A stretch of 24,120 nt of DNA, taken from NCBI GenBank assembly GCA_023387755.1, contig JAEWHO010000072.1:1-24120 (forward strand). Reading direction: 5' to 3'. The translations under genes and the position numbers were made by a program. Positions 1 through 7,038 of the stretch are shown piece after piece. Numbering within the stretch: position 1 is the first letter of the stretch; each line of letters starts with the position of its first letter. The notes below the pieces were generated by a model, which ran no database searches, was not told where the DNA came from, and worked only from the letters and a program-made list of their open reading frames with translations. The stretch comes from Actinomycetes bacterium. GTDB taxonomy: Bacteria; Actinomycetota; Actinomycetes; Actinomycetales; Actinomycetaceae.

Positions 1-99
1 AACAACGAGCGCCTCCACCAAGCCCTGGGATATGCCACCCCTGAGGAGGTCATCGCCAGCTACAATCAACACCGGGCAGCCGAGCTGACCCCCATATAA
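1..99 (+). CDS. IS3-family transposase, C-terminal fragment (truncated by window edge)
   Basis: The first 33 codons are open from base 1 to a TAA at 97-99. The peptide contains NNERLHQALGYATPEEV, which matches the conserved end of the IS3-family OrfB integrase core (the usual form resembles N..RPH..LGY.TP.E.). That region follows the catalytic glutamate of the DDE domain, which would lie outside the window. Together with the end-like repeats just downstream (105-170), this makes it the 3' end of an insertion sequence reading into the window. Whether the element is intact cannot be told from here. Confidence 0.85.
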   Translation, partial: NNERLHQALGYATPEEVIASYNQHRAAELTPI

Positions 100-104
100 G
101 AAGC

Positions 105-170
105 GGAACAAAACCCAGTACGCTTCAATCCTCCTCGAAAAAACCGAGGAACAAAACCCAGGACGCTTCA
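105..170. repeat. Duplicated IS right-end sequence (two 23-bp direct copies)
   Basis: Bases 105-127 and 148-170 are the same 23-mer apart from one base (T119 versus G162). Read on the minus strand each begins TGAAGCGTCCTGGGTTTTG. A TGA start is typical of the terminal inverted repeats of many IS3-family elements, and the copies lie 5 and 48 bp after the transposase stop. One of them, probably the outer copy ending at 170, should be the true right end. Between them is a 6-bp hairpin (132-137 with 145-150). The left end is outside the window, so the inverted-repeat match cannot be confirmed. Confidence 0.6.
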
Positions 171-174
171 CCTC

Positions 175-208
175 AGCCCACCAGCTACCTAGGCTCGGTG
201 GGCTTTTC
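175..208 (+). terminator. Rho-independent terminator after the IS end
   Basis: Bases 175-182 (AGCCCACC) pair perfectly with 197-204 (GGTGGGCT) across a 14-base loop, and a T run follows at 204-207. It lies just outside the presumed IS right end, so it may be the terminator of a host gene interrupted or displaced by the element. Confidence 0.65.
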
Positions 209-222
209 TCTACCCAAAACGC

Positions 223-285
223 ACTCCCTAACGTTCACGGACAACTCACTAACGCGTACTCAAAATCGCGGATAACTCCCTAACG
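223..285. repeat. Three short direct repeats ACTCNCTAACG
   Basis: The 11-mer ACTCCCTAACG or ACTCACTAACG occurs at 223-233, 244-254 and 275-285. The last two copies sit in a longer shared context (CGGA(C/T)AACTC(A/C)CTAACGCG). Spacing is 21 and 31 bp. The function is unknown; the repeats could be remnants of mobile-element ends or protein-binding iterons. Confidence 0.5.
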
Positions 286-492
286 CGCAGCCCCACACAG
301 TGCTTAATCAGACCCCTCAAACAGCCCCCAATTTCAGCCCCTTTGAAGCAGGAAACCCCAATTAAAACCGCCTAAAGACTTGTTTTATCAGGGGTTTTAC
401 TCGCGACCGCCAAACTGGGCAAAGCTATCAAATCTGGAAGCCAGACAGACTCAGCGTCCCGAACTGCGGTGGGGGGCACTAGGGTAGTATCC
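286..492. other. Non-coding leader region upstream of rph
   Basis: This stretch is less GC-rich than the genes around it. I see no convincing gene, tRNA or strong hairpin in it. It presumably carries the promoter for rph-rdgB, but I cannot pick out a clear -35/-10 pair. Confidence 0.4.
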
Positions 493-1233
493 ATGACCTT
501 TACTCGCGCCGATGGGCGCCGCCCCGACCAACTCCGCCCGATCCGTTTTGAACCCGGATGGCTCGATTCTGCCGAAGGATCCTGCCTGGTACATTTCGGT
601 AAAACTCGTGTGCTGTGTGCCGCGTCTTTCACCCCTGGCGTTCCTCGCTGGAAGACCGGGCAGGGTACCGGCTGGGTGACCGCCGAATATGCGATGCTGC
701 CGCGCGCCACCTCCAGCCGTTCCGCCCGCGAATCCGTACGCGGCAAGATTGGAGGCCGCACCCACGAGATTTCTCGCCTTATTGGCCGTTGCCTGCGAGC
801 TGTTGTGAGTGTGGAGGCGCTCGGCGAGAACACAATCACCTTGGATTGTGACGTGCTTCAGGCCGACGGCGGCACCCGGACAGCCGCCATTACCGGTGCC
901 TATGTGGCCCTCGCGCAGGCAGTGGAATGGGGCCGGAAGGAAGGGCATATATCCCCGCGCGCCCGGGTGCTCATTGATTCGGTGGCCGCGGTATCCGTGG
1001 GGATTATCGACGGCGTTCCCTGCTTGGATCTGCCGTATGAGGAAGATGTGCGAGCCGGCACTGATATGAACGTGGCGATGACCGGTAACGGCAGTTTTGT
1101 GGAGGTCCAAGGCACTGCCGAAGGGGCGGCGTTCAGTCGCGAAGAGCTGGATATGTTACTTAACTTGGCTGCCGGAGGGACAACTGAACTCGCCCGGTTG
1201 CAACGCGAGATTTTGGAGGGGAACCATGAGTGA
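493..1233 (+). CDS. rph: Ribonuclease PH
   Basis: RNase PH is a phosphorolytic 3'-5' exoribonuclease that trims tRNA precursors and helps degrade structured RNA, releasing nucleoside diphosphates; the active enzyme is a hexamer. The product is 246 residues, the normal family length. Visible signatures are the N-terminal DGR-PDQLRPI, GWLDSAEGS-LV-FG-TRVLC (residues 22-42), GWVTAEYAMLPRAT (60-73) followed by the basic RGKIGGRTHEI segment that binds phosphate and RNA, LDCDVLQADGGTRTA (117-131), and LDLPYEED (178-185), which holds the catalytic aspartates D179 and D185. I chose the ATG at 493 because the family begins just before the DGR motif; an in-frame GTG at 469 would add eight unrelated residues. 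The stop overlaps the rdgB start, so the two genes are translationally coupled. Confidence 0.96.
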   Translation: MTFTRADGRRPDQLRPIRFEPGWLDSAEGSCLVHFGKTRVLCAASFTPGVPRWKTGQGTGWVTAEYAMLPRATSSRSARESVRGKIGGRTHEISRLIGRCLRAVVSVEALGENTITLDCDVLQADGGTRTAAITGAYVALAQAVEWGRKEGHISPRARVLIDSVAAVSVGIIDGVPCLDLPYEEDVRAGTDMNVAMTGNGSFVEVQGTAEGAAFSREELDMLLNLAAGGTTELARLQREILEGNHE

Positions 1234-1930
1234 ATACCTAGAAGGTGTGGCCGGTGGAGCGATGGGGGAAGACCCCGGTAACGCCTATGACCGGGTGCCG
1301 GTCCCAGACGGCGCCCGGCTGATCCTGGCCACCAAGAATGAGCATAAGGTCGTCGAGCTACGCGAGATTCTGCGTGCCAGTATGCCGGAGCTACCCGAGG
1401 ATGCGGTGATCTCTGCCGCCGAGCTTGATGTCGATGATCCGGTGGAAAACGGCCGCACCTTTGCAGAGAATGCGCTCATTAAGGCCCGTGCTATCTGCGC
1501 TGCTACAGGTCTGCCTGCAGCCGCAGATGATTCCGGACTGTGCGTGGCAATTATGGGCGGTGCTCCGGGTATCTTCTCAGCTCGCTGGAGTGGACGCCAC
1601 GGTGATGATGACGCCAACAACAAGCTGCTGCTCGCGCAGATGGCGGATGTGGAAGACCATGACCGCCAAGCCTCCTTTATCTGCGCTGCTGCCCTCGTTA
1701 CCCCCGGCGGGCAAGAGCAGGTGGAGGAAGGGGAGATGCGCGGATTCCTACGCACCAGCCCGGCAGGAGACGGCGGATTCGGTTATGACCCGCTCCTCCA
1801 GCCTGAGGGGCAGTCACGCTCCGTGGCCCAGCTCAGTGCACAGGAAAAGCACGCGATCTCGCACCGGGGCCAGGCGTTCCGGCAGTTAGCGCCCTTTATT
1901 GTGGCGGCGCTCGAGGAACAGCGCCACTAG
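1226..1930 (+). CDS. rdgB: Non-canonical purine NTP pyrophosphatase (RdgB/HAM1)
   Basis: The enzyme hydrolyses ITP, dITP and XTP to monophosphates and so keeps deaminated purines out of nucleic acids. The 234-residue product shows the family landmarks in order: LILATKNEHKVVEL (32-45), FAENALIKARA (79-89), ADDSGLCV (100-107) with the catalytic acidic pair, GIFSARWSG (115-123), GDGGFGYDPL (181-190) and the C-terminal EKHAISHRG (207-215). The ATG at 1226 has a strong GGAGGGG ribosome site (1215-1221) and overlaps the rph stop by 8 bases. It adds about 28 residues before the core compared with most relatives, so an internal start (ATG 1262 or GTG 1295) remains possible. The 3' end overlaps the convergent DUF3054 gene by 45 bases. 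Confidence 0.94.
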   Translation: MSEYLEGVAGGAMGEDPGNAYDRVPVPDGARLILATKNEHKVVELREILRASMPELPEDAVISAAELDVDDPVENGRTFAENALIKARAICAATGLPAAADDSGLCVAIMGGAPGIFSARWSGRHGDDDANNKLLLAQMADVEDHDRQASFICAAALVTPGGQEQVEEGEMRGFLRTSPAGDGGFGYDPLLQPEGQSRSVAQLSAQEKHAISHRGQAFRQLAPFIVAALEEQRH

Positions 1931-2338
1931 CCGCCACCCCAGCATTGTGGCCAGTAGGAAGGCCGCCGAGATCCCCATGAAGGCAGGTGCGTTCGTCTGC
2001 CCCATGAGCAGGCGGCCGACCATACCCACACCCCACGCGCCGAGCCACACCAGTAGCCCGGAGGTGGTAATCGCCCAGGGGTCAAAGTAGCGGATCACCA
2101 ATAGATGCGTGATGTAGACACCGGCGAGGAAGGGGAGCGCGGTCAACAGCACCTCACTGATAGCCAGCGATTCCGAGTGTGCTGCCCGGCCAATACCCGC
2201 CAATGCACACGCGGCTGCAGTGTCCCACAGCAGCGCCCACAGCAGCCGAGGGTCATTAGATGCCCCAAAGGGACGGGGATGATGGGGTTTGCCAGACGGC
2301 GTTGGGGTACTTGGGGTTGAAGACGGTTTGGTCACCAC
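1886..2338 (-). CDS. DUF3054 small membrane protein
   Basis: The product has 150 residues. A proline- and serine-rich cytoplasmic N-terminus (residues 1-30) is followed by four hydrophobic segments, at roughly 33-50, 62-83, 91-108 and 121-141. The layout and the pieces WDTAAACALAGIGRAAHSE, FLAGVYITHLL, GLLVWLGAWGVGMVGRLL and GWRLVALFL fit the DUF3054 family, which is common in Actinobacteria and has no known function. The start is a GTG with a second GTG directly after it; GAAGGGAG lies nine bases upstream. The gene runs into the end of rdgB from the opposite strand. It lies downstream of bcp and tRNA-Leu on the same strand, but a hairpin at 2365-2391 stands between. Confidence 0.82.
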   Translation of the reverse strand: MVTKPSSTPSTPTPSGKPHHPRPFGASNDPRLLWALLWDTAAACALAGIGRAAHSESLAISEVLLTALPFLAGVYITHLLVIRYFDPWAITTSGLLVWLGAWGVGMVGRLLMGQTNAPAFMGISAAFLLATMLGWRLVALFLERRHNKGR

Positions 2339-2364
2339 TGTACAAACTCCCTTCAGAAGCGGAA

Positions 2365-2391
2365 CATGCCCGGCCAGTAGGGCCGGGCATG
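2365..2391 (-). terminator. Perfect 11-bp hairpin after tRNA-Leu
   Basis: CATGCCCGGCC (2365-2375) is perfectly complementary to GGCCGGGCATG (2381-2391) with a 5-base loop. It lies three bases beyond the 3' end of tRNA-Leu, between that gene and the DUF3054 gene. The following T stretch on the minus strand is weak, so it may be a partial terminator or a processing structure. Confidence 0.6.
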
Positions 2392-2393
2392 AG

Positions 2394-2475
2394 TGCGCGA
2401 GGCGGGACTTGAACCCGCACGTCCTAGGACACCAGAACCTAAATCTGGCGCGTCTGCCAATTCCGCCACTCGCGC
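2394..2475 (-). tRNA. tRNA-Leu (anticodon UAG)
   Basis: On the minus strand the 82-nt gene starts GCGCGAGTGGCGGAATTGG and ends with the acceptor strand CTCGCGC plus discriminator A. The anticodon stem CCAGA/TCTGG closes the loop TTTAGGT, giving anticodon TAG. The long variable arm (TGTCCTAGGACG) marks a class II tRNA, and the T arm is GCGGGTTCAAGTCCCGC. CCA is not encoded. It begins 12 bp after the bcp stop and is probably cotranscribed with bcp. Confidence 0.97.
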
Positions 2476-2487
2476 AAGTGACGAACG

Positions 2488-2982
2488 CTAGGCCAAACCT
2501 AACGTCTTGCGAAGCCGTTCCACATGGCCGGTCGCCTTCACATTGTATAGGGCATGAGCGACTGTTCCATCCTCCGCCACCACAATGGTTGAGCGAATCA
2601 CACCTTCGGTGACCTTCCCATAGAGTTTCTTCTCCCCATAAGCACCGTAGGCGCGCAGGGTTTCCAGGCTCTCATCGGAGGCAAGAGGGAAGGTGAGTTC
2701 CTGATTTTGTGCGAATTTCTCAAGGCGCGTAACCGGGTCCGGGGAGATTCCGACGACGCGGTAGCCGTGCTGTTTGAACTGCGCTAAGGAATCGCGGAAG
2801 TCGCAGGCCTGTTTAGTACAGCCAGGTGTAGAGGCGCGCGGATAGAAATAGACGATAACACCATTGGTGCTCTGCCCGAGCAAGCCATCCAGCGATACCG
2901 GTCCGTCCACGGTTGGCAGCGTGAATTCGGGGGCGATATCCCCAACTGATAACCGAGCGCTCACCGGGAACTCCTTTGCCAT
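2488..2982 (-). CDS. bcp: Thiol peroxidase of the BCP/PrxQ type
   Basis: This peroxiredoxin reduces hydrogen peroxide and organic hydroperoxides in the cytoplasm using thioredoxin-type electron donors. The 164-residue product is of normal length. It shows the thioredoxin-fold opening LSVGDIAPEFTLPTVDG (11-27) and VYFYPRASTPGCTKQACDF, where C55 is the peroxidatic cysteine and C60, five residues later, the resolving cysteine of the atypical two-cysteine subgroup. Also present are GISPDP and, near the C-terminus, RSTIVVAEDGTV. I chose the ATG at 2982; the frame is open further upstream only to a TTG with no ribosome site. AGGGG lies about 13 bases before the ATG, a rather long spacing. tRNA-Leu follows directly. 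Confidence 0.94.
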   Translation of the reverse strand: MAKEFPVSARLSVGDIAPEFTLPTVDGPVSLDGLLGQSTNGVIVYFYPRASTPGCTKQACDFRDSLAQFKQHGYRVVGISPDPVTRLEKFAQNQELTFPLASDESLETLRAYGAYGEKKLYGKVTEGVIRSTIVVAEDGTVAHALYNVKATGHVERLRKTLGLA

Positions 2983-3160
2983 GAGAATTGATTCGCCCCT
3001 TAGTGTAGCGCGCACACTCGCCACGAACACCGTCAATGCTCAAAGCCGTGGCTGCGGCGGAAAAGAAGGCCTGCCCTCCACCTTTAATCCGGTCAGCCTC
3101 AGGCAGACGAAAAATGTCCGGTGTACCTCCTTAAGCGTTCTCCGGTTTAGGAAGTAACGC

Positions 3161-3179
3161 GGAAAAGCCCTAATTTTCC
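3161..3179. promoter_or_regulatory. Inverted repeat upstream of the FAD dehydrogenase
   Basis: GGAAAA (3161-3166) and TTTTCC (3174-3179) form a 6-bp dyad around GCCCTAA, about 85 bp before the dadA-like start. It could be an operator, but there is one copy only and no second line of evidence. Confidence 0.25.
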
Positions 3180-3263
3180 TGTTCCGCAGCACAGCAATAT
3201 GAGGTGCAGATCACCCTGTATGTGGCACGATGGTGGCTAATGATTATTCTGAGGAGGTTCACA

Positions 3264-4559
3264 TTGGCTACCCTGCCTACCGGCTCCCGCGTCGCCATTG
3301 TTGGTGCTGGCCTGATCGGCCTTTCTACTGCGTTCTATCTGCGGCGTGCTGGGTACGACGTCGTCGTCATTGAGCGAGACCAAGTGGGCTCGGGGGCGTC
3401 TCGCGGAAACGCGGGTGAGATTACCCCACTTACCGCGGTGCCGCTGGCCGGTCCTGGAATGGTGCCCGAGGTATTCCGCGGTATGGTGGGGCGTTCCGGC
3501 CCGCTGACCCTCTCCCCGCTGCGCGCGGCTCGGCTCATGACCTTCGGGTTCGGTTTTATTCGTTCCTCACGCCCGGCCCGCACGGACGCCGGCGTGATGG
3601 CCATGACCCAGCTCGGCGCAGGTGCGCTCGCGGCTTTTGATGAGATGGGGGAGGCCGGCGCGGACCTGTCTGGGGGTGGGGAAGGGTTCCTCTATACTTC
3701 CGCCAATCCCAACACGGTGCGGGACTTCCACGATCTGCTGTGCACTCGCGCCGAGGATACCGGCCTGCCCGCTCCCGGCGATTTAGTGGAAGGTAGCGCC
3801 GTTCACGAGCTCGAGCCCTCACTTTCCCCGGCGTGCGCGGCCGCCTTCATCGACCACGGTGCCCGCTGGATCGACCCGTCCCGCTTTGTTGACTCCCTCG
3901 AGGGAGTGCTGCGAGATATGGGCGTGGAGATCCGCGAGGGGGTACGCGTCACCAGTATTAATCCTGATATTCGGCCCTCCCTGGACCTAGTCCACCAGGG
4001 CCGAAGGGAAGTTATGCGCCCCGACCATGTAGTACTCGCGGCCGGAGCATGGTCCCATGACCTCATGCGCGAAGCCGGTATCCATATCGGTGTTGTTCCC
4101 GGGAAGGGATACTCCTTCACCGTGGGGGCGGACCGTCTCCCGGAGCACCTGATCCACCTGTCCGACGCGCGCACTGTACTCGTGCCCATGAGCGGGCGGC
4201 TGCGCGTGGTTGGGGCAATGGAGATCGACGGCACCTACGAGGTCTTCCACCCAGACCGCATCGCCATGATCCGGCGCGTAACCGCCCCGCTCGTTCAGGG
4301 GATTGACTGGTCGGATATTAGTGAACAGTGGGTGGGGGCCCGCCCCATGACCGCCGACGGCCTGCCCATTATCGGCCAGCACCGCAAACTCCCGGGCCTG
4401 ACGCTCGCCACCGGGCACAATATGCACGGCCTATCTCTCGGCCCGGTTACGGGTAAGGCAGTGGCAGATATACTGCTCGGCCAGCCCACCATCCTGGCCG
4501 GCAAGCAGGTGGATATGGAGAAATTCTCCCCGCATCGCCTCCGCCGTCTGCTCACCTAG
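3264..4559 (+). CDS. dadA: FAD-dependent D-amino-acid dehydrogenase/oxidase (DadA-like)
   Basis: Members of this DAO-fold family oxidatively deaminate amino acids, often D-alanine or glycine, and pass electrons to the respiratory chain or to oxygen. The 431-residue product has the dinucleotide motif VAIVGAGLIGLSTAFYLRRA (10-29) ending with the acidic residue in VVVIERD, then a GSGASRGNAGEI segment typical of DadA. A substrate domain follows, and the C-terminal signature GARPMTADGLPIIG plus GHNMHGLSLGPVTGK closes the FAD site. The start is a TTG, chosen because a near-perfect GAGGAGG (3251-3257) lies six bases before it; the frame is open further upstream but gives an unrelated 20-residue extension. 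Substrate cannot be read from sequence, so DadA is a family-level name. The gene stands alone and converges on lldR across a strong hairpin. Confidence 0.85.
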   Translation: MATLPTGSRVAIVGAGLIGLSTAFYLRRAGYDVVVIERDQVGSGASRGNAGEITPLTAVPLAGPGMVPEVFRGMVGRSGPLTLSPLRAARLMTFGFGFIRSSRPARTDAGVMAMTQLGAGALAAFDEMGEAGADLSGGGEGFLYTSANPNTVRDFHDLLCTRAEDTGLPAPGDLVEGSAVHELEPSLSPACAAAFIDHGARWIDPSRFVDSLEGVLRDMGVEIREGVRVTSINPDIRPSLDLVHQGRREVMRPDHVVLAAGAWSHDLMREAGIHIGVVPGKGYSFTVGADRLPEHLIHLSDARTVLVPMSGRLRVVGAMEIDGTYEVFHPDRIAMIRRVTAPLVQGIDWSDISEQWVGARPMTADGLPIIGQHRKLPGLTLATGHNMHGLSLGPVTGKAVADILLGQPTILAGKQVDMEKFSPHRLRRLLT

Positions 4560-4573
4560 AATCGACGACGCCG

Positions 4574-4606
4574 ATCCGCCGGGGCCTGGAGCCCCGGCGG
4601 ATTCTT
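4574..4606. terminator. Strong bidirectional terminator between dadA and lldR
   Basis: ATCCGCCGGGGC (4574-4585) pairs perfectly over 12 bp with GCCCCGGCGGAT (4591-4602), with a 5-base loop. TTCTT follows on the plus strand. It sits 15 bp after the dadA stop and overlaps the end of the convergent lldR transcript, so it probably ends both. Confidence 0.85.
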
Positions 4607-5300
4607 ACTGCTCGCTGAACAAATGCTGGTGGGCGTCGCGGATGTGCCGCTCGACGACAGCGGCGGCGGCGTCGGTATCGCGGTGCTCAATGGCGGCGAC
4701 GATAGCGAGGTGATCCTCGATCAGCCGGGCCCGGAAGGCATACCAATCGGATAGGGCGGTGGAGGCGTGATAGATGGGGGTTGCAAGCGCGTCACGGACC
4801 GCCTGGGTGAGGTCTGCGACCAGCTGATTGTGACTAATCATTGCCAGAGTGACGTGGAAGCGGGTATCCGCCGCATTGAAATCCGGCAGTTCAATATCCG
4901 GGCTGGCCATGAGAGTTGCCAGCTCGCGTAGCTCCTGGATATCGGCGTCGGCACAGTGTTGGGCGGCCAAACGTACACTCGCCGTCTCTAGTGCGATTCG
5001 GGTTTCCATTACCTCTGCTACGGCAAAACCGCCCAGAGCCACATGGATCCGCACCATAGACGCTAAAGCGGTAGCGGGGGCAGGGGTGAGACGAGTACCG
5101 CTGTTGGGGCCACGCCCCACGTTGGATGTGAGCAGCCCCTGGGCTTGGTACACGCGGATCGCTTCCCGCACGGCCGTGCGGCTGACGTTCAAGTGTGTGG
5201 CGAGTTCACGTTCTGGCATGAGATGATCGCCAGCTTGTAGCCGACCGGCTTTTATCTCATCTTCGATATATCGAAGCACGAATTCGAACGTTTTAGCCAT
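4605..5300 (-). CDS. lldR: GntR/FadR-family repressor of lactate utilisation (LldR-like)
   Basis: The protein has an N-terminal winged helix-turn-helix (about residues 5-70; ERELATHLNVSRTAVREAIR is the recognition region) and a C-terminal FCD ligand domain. The metal-ligand set of FCD domains is visible: D145 and H149 in ADTRFH, H197 in IEDHL and H219 in RHIRDAH. LldR-type members bind L-lactate and leave their operator when it is present. The gene diverges from lctP-lutABC, and two GntR-type palindromes lie in the shared promoter region, so control of that operon and of itself is a strong inference. I chose ATG 5300 because a GATAAT box (5313 to 5308) lies seven bases before it with no ribosome site, as in leaderless genes; ATG 5309 would add three residues but lies inside that box. 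Confidence 0.87.
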   Translation of the reverse strand: MAKTFEFVLRYIEDEIKAGRLQAGDHLMPERELATHLNVSRTAVREAIRVYQAQGLLTSNVGRGPNSGTRLTPAPATALASMVRIHVALGGFAVAEVMETRIALETASVRLAAQHCADADIQELRELATLMASPDIELPDFNAADTRFHVTLAMISHNQLVADLTQAVRDALATPIYHASTALSDWYAFRARLIEDHLAIVAAIEHRDTDAAAAVVERHIRDAHQHLFSEQ

Positions 5301-5335
5301 ACCAACCATTATCGTTCTTTTCAGACTTTGGTGTA

Positions 5336-5346
5336 TGGTCAGACCA
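5336..5346. promoter_or_regulatory. Probable LldR operator 1
   Basis: TGGTCAGACCA is a perfect 11-bp palindrome around its centre base and fits the TGGTNNNACCA core bound by FadR-type GntR proteins. It lies 52 bp before the lctP start and 36 bp before the lldR start. Confidence 0.75.
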
Positions 5347-5353
5347 ACGACCT

Positions 5354-5366
5354 GTGGTTAGACCAC
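5354..5366. promoter_or_regulatory. Probable LldR operator 2
   Basis: GTGGTTAGACCAC contains TGGTNNNACCA and differs from operator 1 within its core by one base. Its centre is 19 bp from that of operator 1, close to two helical turns, so two dimers could bind on the same face of the DNA. It lies 32 bp upstream of lctP. Confidence 0.75.
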
Positions 5367-5397
5367 TGGTCCCTCGCCCCACAAAACCGGAGTAACG

Positions 5398-7029
5398 ATG
5401 ACGTTCCAGCCAGATGTTTCCCCGCTAGGTAGCCTAACTGCGTCCGCTTTGGTCGCTTTGTTGCCTTTGCTTACCATGTTCGTCACCCTTGGCCTGCTGC
5501 GCTGGAAGGCGCACTTTGCCGGGCTCGCCTCCCTGGTGGTGGCAATCGGGGTGGCAATCTTCGCCTTCCACATGCCCGCCCACTTAGCCCTGCTGACAGC
5601 CACAGAAGGCGCTGCGTTCGGGATTTTTCCCATCACCTATATTGTGCTCAGCGCGGTATGGCTCTATGAGATCACGGTGGTCTCTGGGCGCTTCGAGGAC
5701 CTGCGCGCCACCTTCCGTCTAGTGAGCGATGATCCGCGTATCCTCGCCATCCTCATTGCCTTCTGCTTCGGTGGGCTCCTAGAGGCCCTGGCAGGATTCG
5801 GGGCACCGGTGGCGATCACCGGCGTGATGCTGGTGGCTATCGGCTACCGGCCCATGCGCGCGGCGGCCACGGTATTGCTGGCCAATACGGCACCGGTTGC
5901 CTTCGGTGCTGTTGCCATCCCGATCATTACCGCCGGCAACCTCACCGGTATCGACTACCACGAGATTGGCGGCTACGTGGCTGTCCAAACGGCGTCCCTC
6001 GCATGGTTCATGCCGCTGATCTTGCTGCTGGTCGCAGACGGTGTGCGCGGCTTGAAGGAAGTCTGGCCGGCCGCCCTCGTCGTCGGGATTACCTTTGCCC
6101 TGGGTAAGTTGGCCTCCGCGAATTTCATCTCGGTGGAACTCACCGACGTGATCGCCTCGCTAGTCTCGCTGGCCGCCTGCGTAGCCTTCCTACGGGTATG
6201 GAAACCGCGCGGAACTGCCGCTGCCCAAGAGCGTTTACAGGCCGAGTCGGGAGCGGCGTCGCCGGCCCCACAGACCCTGGACGGTAAACGCATTGCTATG
6301 GCGCTCTTCCCCTACATCCTGGTGGTGATCGTCTTTTCTCTGGCCAAACTCGTCACCCCGATCAGTAAGGCCCTGGCTGCCACCGACCTGAACATCCCCT
6401 GGCCCGGCCTACACGGCCACCTGCTGACCGCCAGCGGGACACCAGCCACCTCCACGATGTACACCTTCGCGTGGCTATCCTCGCCCGGCACGATCCTGCT
6501 GCTCACCGGACTAATCGTGGCGGTCGTGTACGGGGTGAGTATGCGCCAGGCGGGCCGCACTTTCCTCGATGTGCTCTACCGGCTGCGGTTCACCTTCCTC
6601 ACCATCGGCTCGGTGCTGGCGCTGGCCTACGTGATGAACTTTTCTGGTCAGACTCTCTCGATTGGCACCTGGATTGCCGGGACTGGCGCGGCCTTCGCAT
6701 TCCTATCCCCGGTACTCGGCTGGATCGGCACCGCCGTCACCGGCTCCGATACCAGCGCCAACGCGCTGTTCGCCACCTTGCAACAGACCGCGGCGACCCA
6801 CGCTGGTATCGACCCGACCCTCCTGGTAGCAGGCAACACCTCCGGCGGTGTGGTCGGTAAACTTATTAGCCCCCAAAACCTCGCTATTGCTGCCACTGCG
6901 GTCGGTCTCGTGGGGCAAGAGTCCGATATTTTGCGCAAGGTGGTGGGGTGGTCTTTCGGGCTGCTGGTGATCTTGTGCCTCTTGGTGGGGCTGCAATCCA
7001 CCTCCGTACTCAGCTGGATGCTTCCCTAG
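5398..7029 (+). CDS. lctP: L-lactate permease
   Basis: LctP carries lactate (and often glycolate) into the cell with protons. The 543-residue product is close to the usual 530-560 and is hydrophobic throughout, with about 12-14 likely membrane segments. Family landmarks are ATEGAAFGIFPITYIVLSAVWLY, the loop FEDLRATFRLVSDDPRI, FGGLLEALAGFGAPVAITG, and near the C-terminus TGSDTSANALFATLQQTAA and GNTSGGVVGKLISPQN, the most conserved part of LctP proteins. The central cytoplasmic loop (about residues 275-300) is alanine-rich and variable. GGAG lies five bases before the ATG. It is the first gene of the operon, and its stop overlaps the ribosome site of lutA. Confidence 0.96.
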   Translation: MTFQPDVSPLGSLTASALVALLPLLTMFVTLGLLRWKAHFAGLASLVVAIGVAIFAFHMPAHLALLTATEGAAFGIFPITYIVLSAVWLYEITVVSGRFEDLRATFRLVSDDPRILAILIAFCFGGLLEALAGFGAPVAITGVMLVAIGYRPMRAAATVLLANTAPVAFGAVAIPIITAGNLTGIDYHEIGGYVAVQTASLAWFMPLILLLVADGVRGLKEVWPAALVVGITFALGKLASANFISVELTDVIASLVSLAACVAFLRVWKPRGTAAAQERLQAESGAASPAPQTLDGKRIAMALFPYILVVIVFSLAKLVTPISKALAATDLNIPWPGLHGHLLTASGTPATSTMYTFAWLSSPGTILLLTGLIVAVVYGVSMRQAGRTFLDVLYRLRFTFLTIGSVLALAYVMNFSGQTLSIGTWIAGTGAAFAFLSPVLGWIGTAVTGSDTSANALFATLQQTAATHAGIDPTLLVAGNTSGGVVGKLISPQNLAIAATAVGLVGQESDILRKVVGWSFGLLVILCLLVGLQSTSVLSWMLP

Positions 7030-7038
7030 GAGATGAGC

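Noticed and set aside
451..1110. A long open frame antisense to rph
   Set aside because: It is the shadow expected opposite a GC-rich gene; rph has full family motifs.
3037..3203. Possible glycine riboswitch before the amino-acid dehydrogenase gene
   Set aside because: The conserved aptamer core could not be found on either strand; only a 6-bp inverted repeat is present.
3204..3263. Longer N-terminus of the DadA-like protein
   Set aside because: The 20 extra residues do not resemble the family, and a near-perfect ribosome site points to the TTG at 3264.
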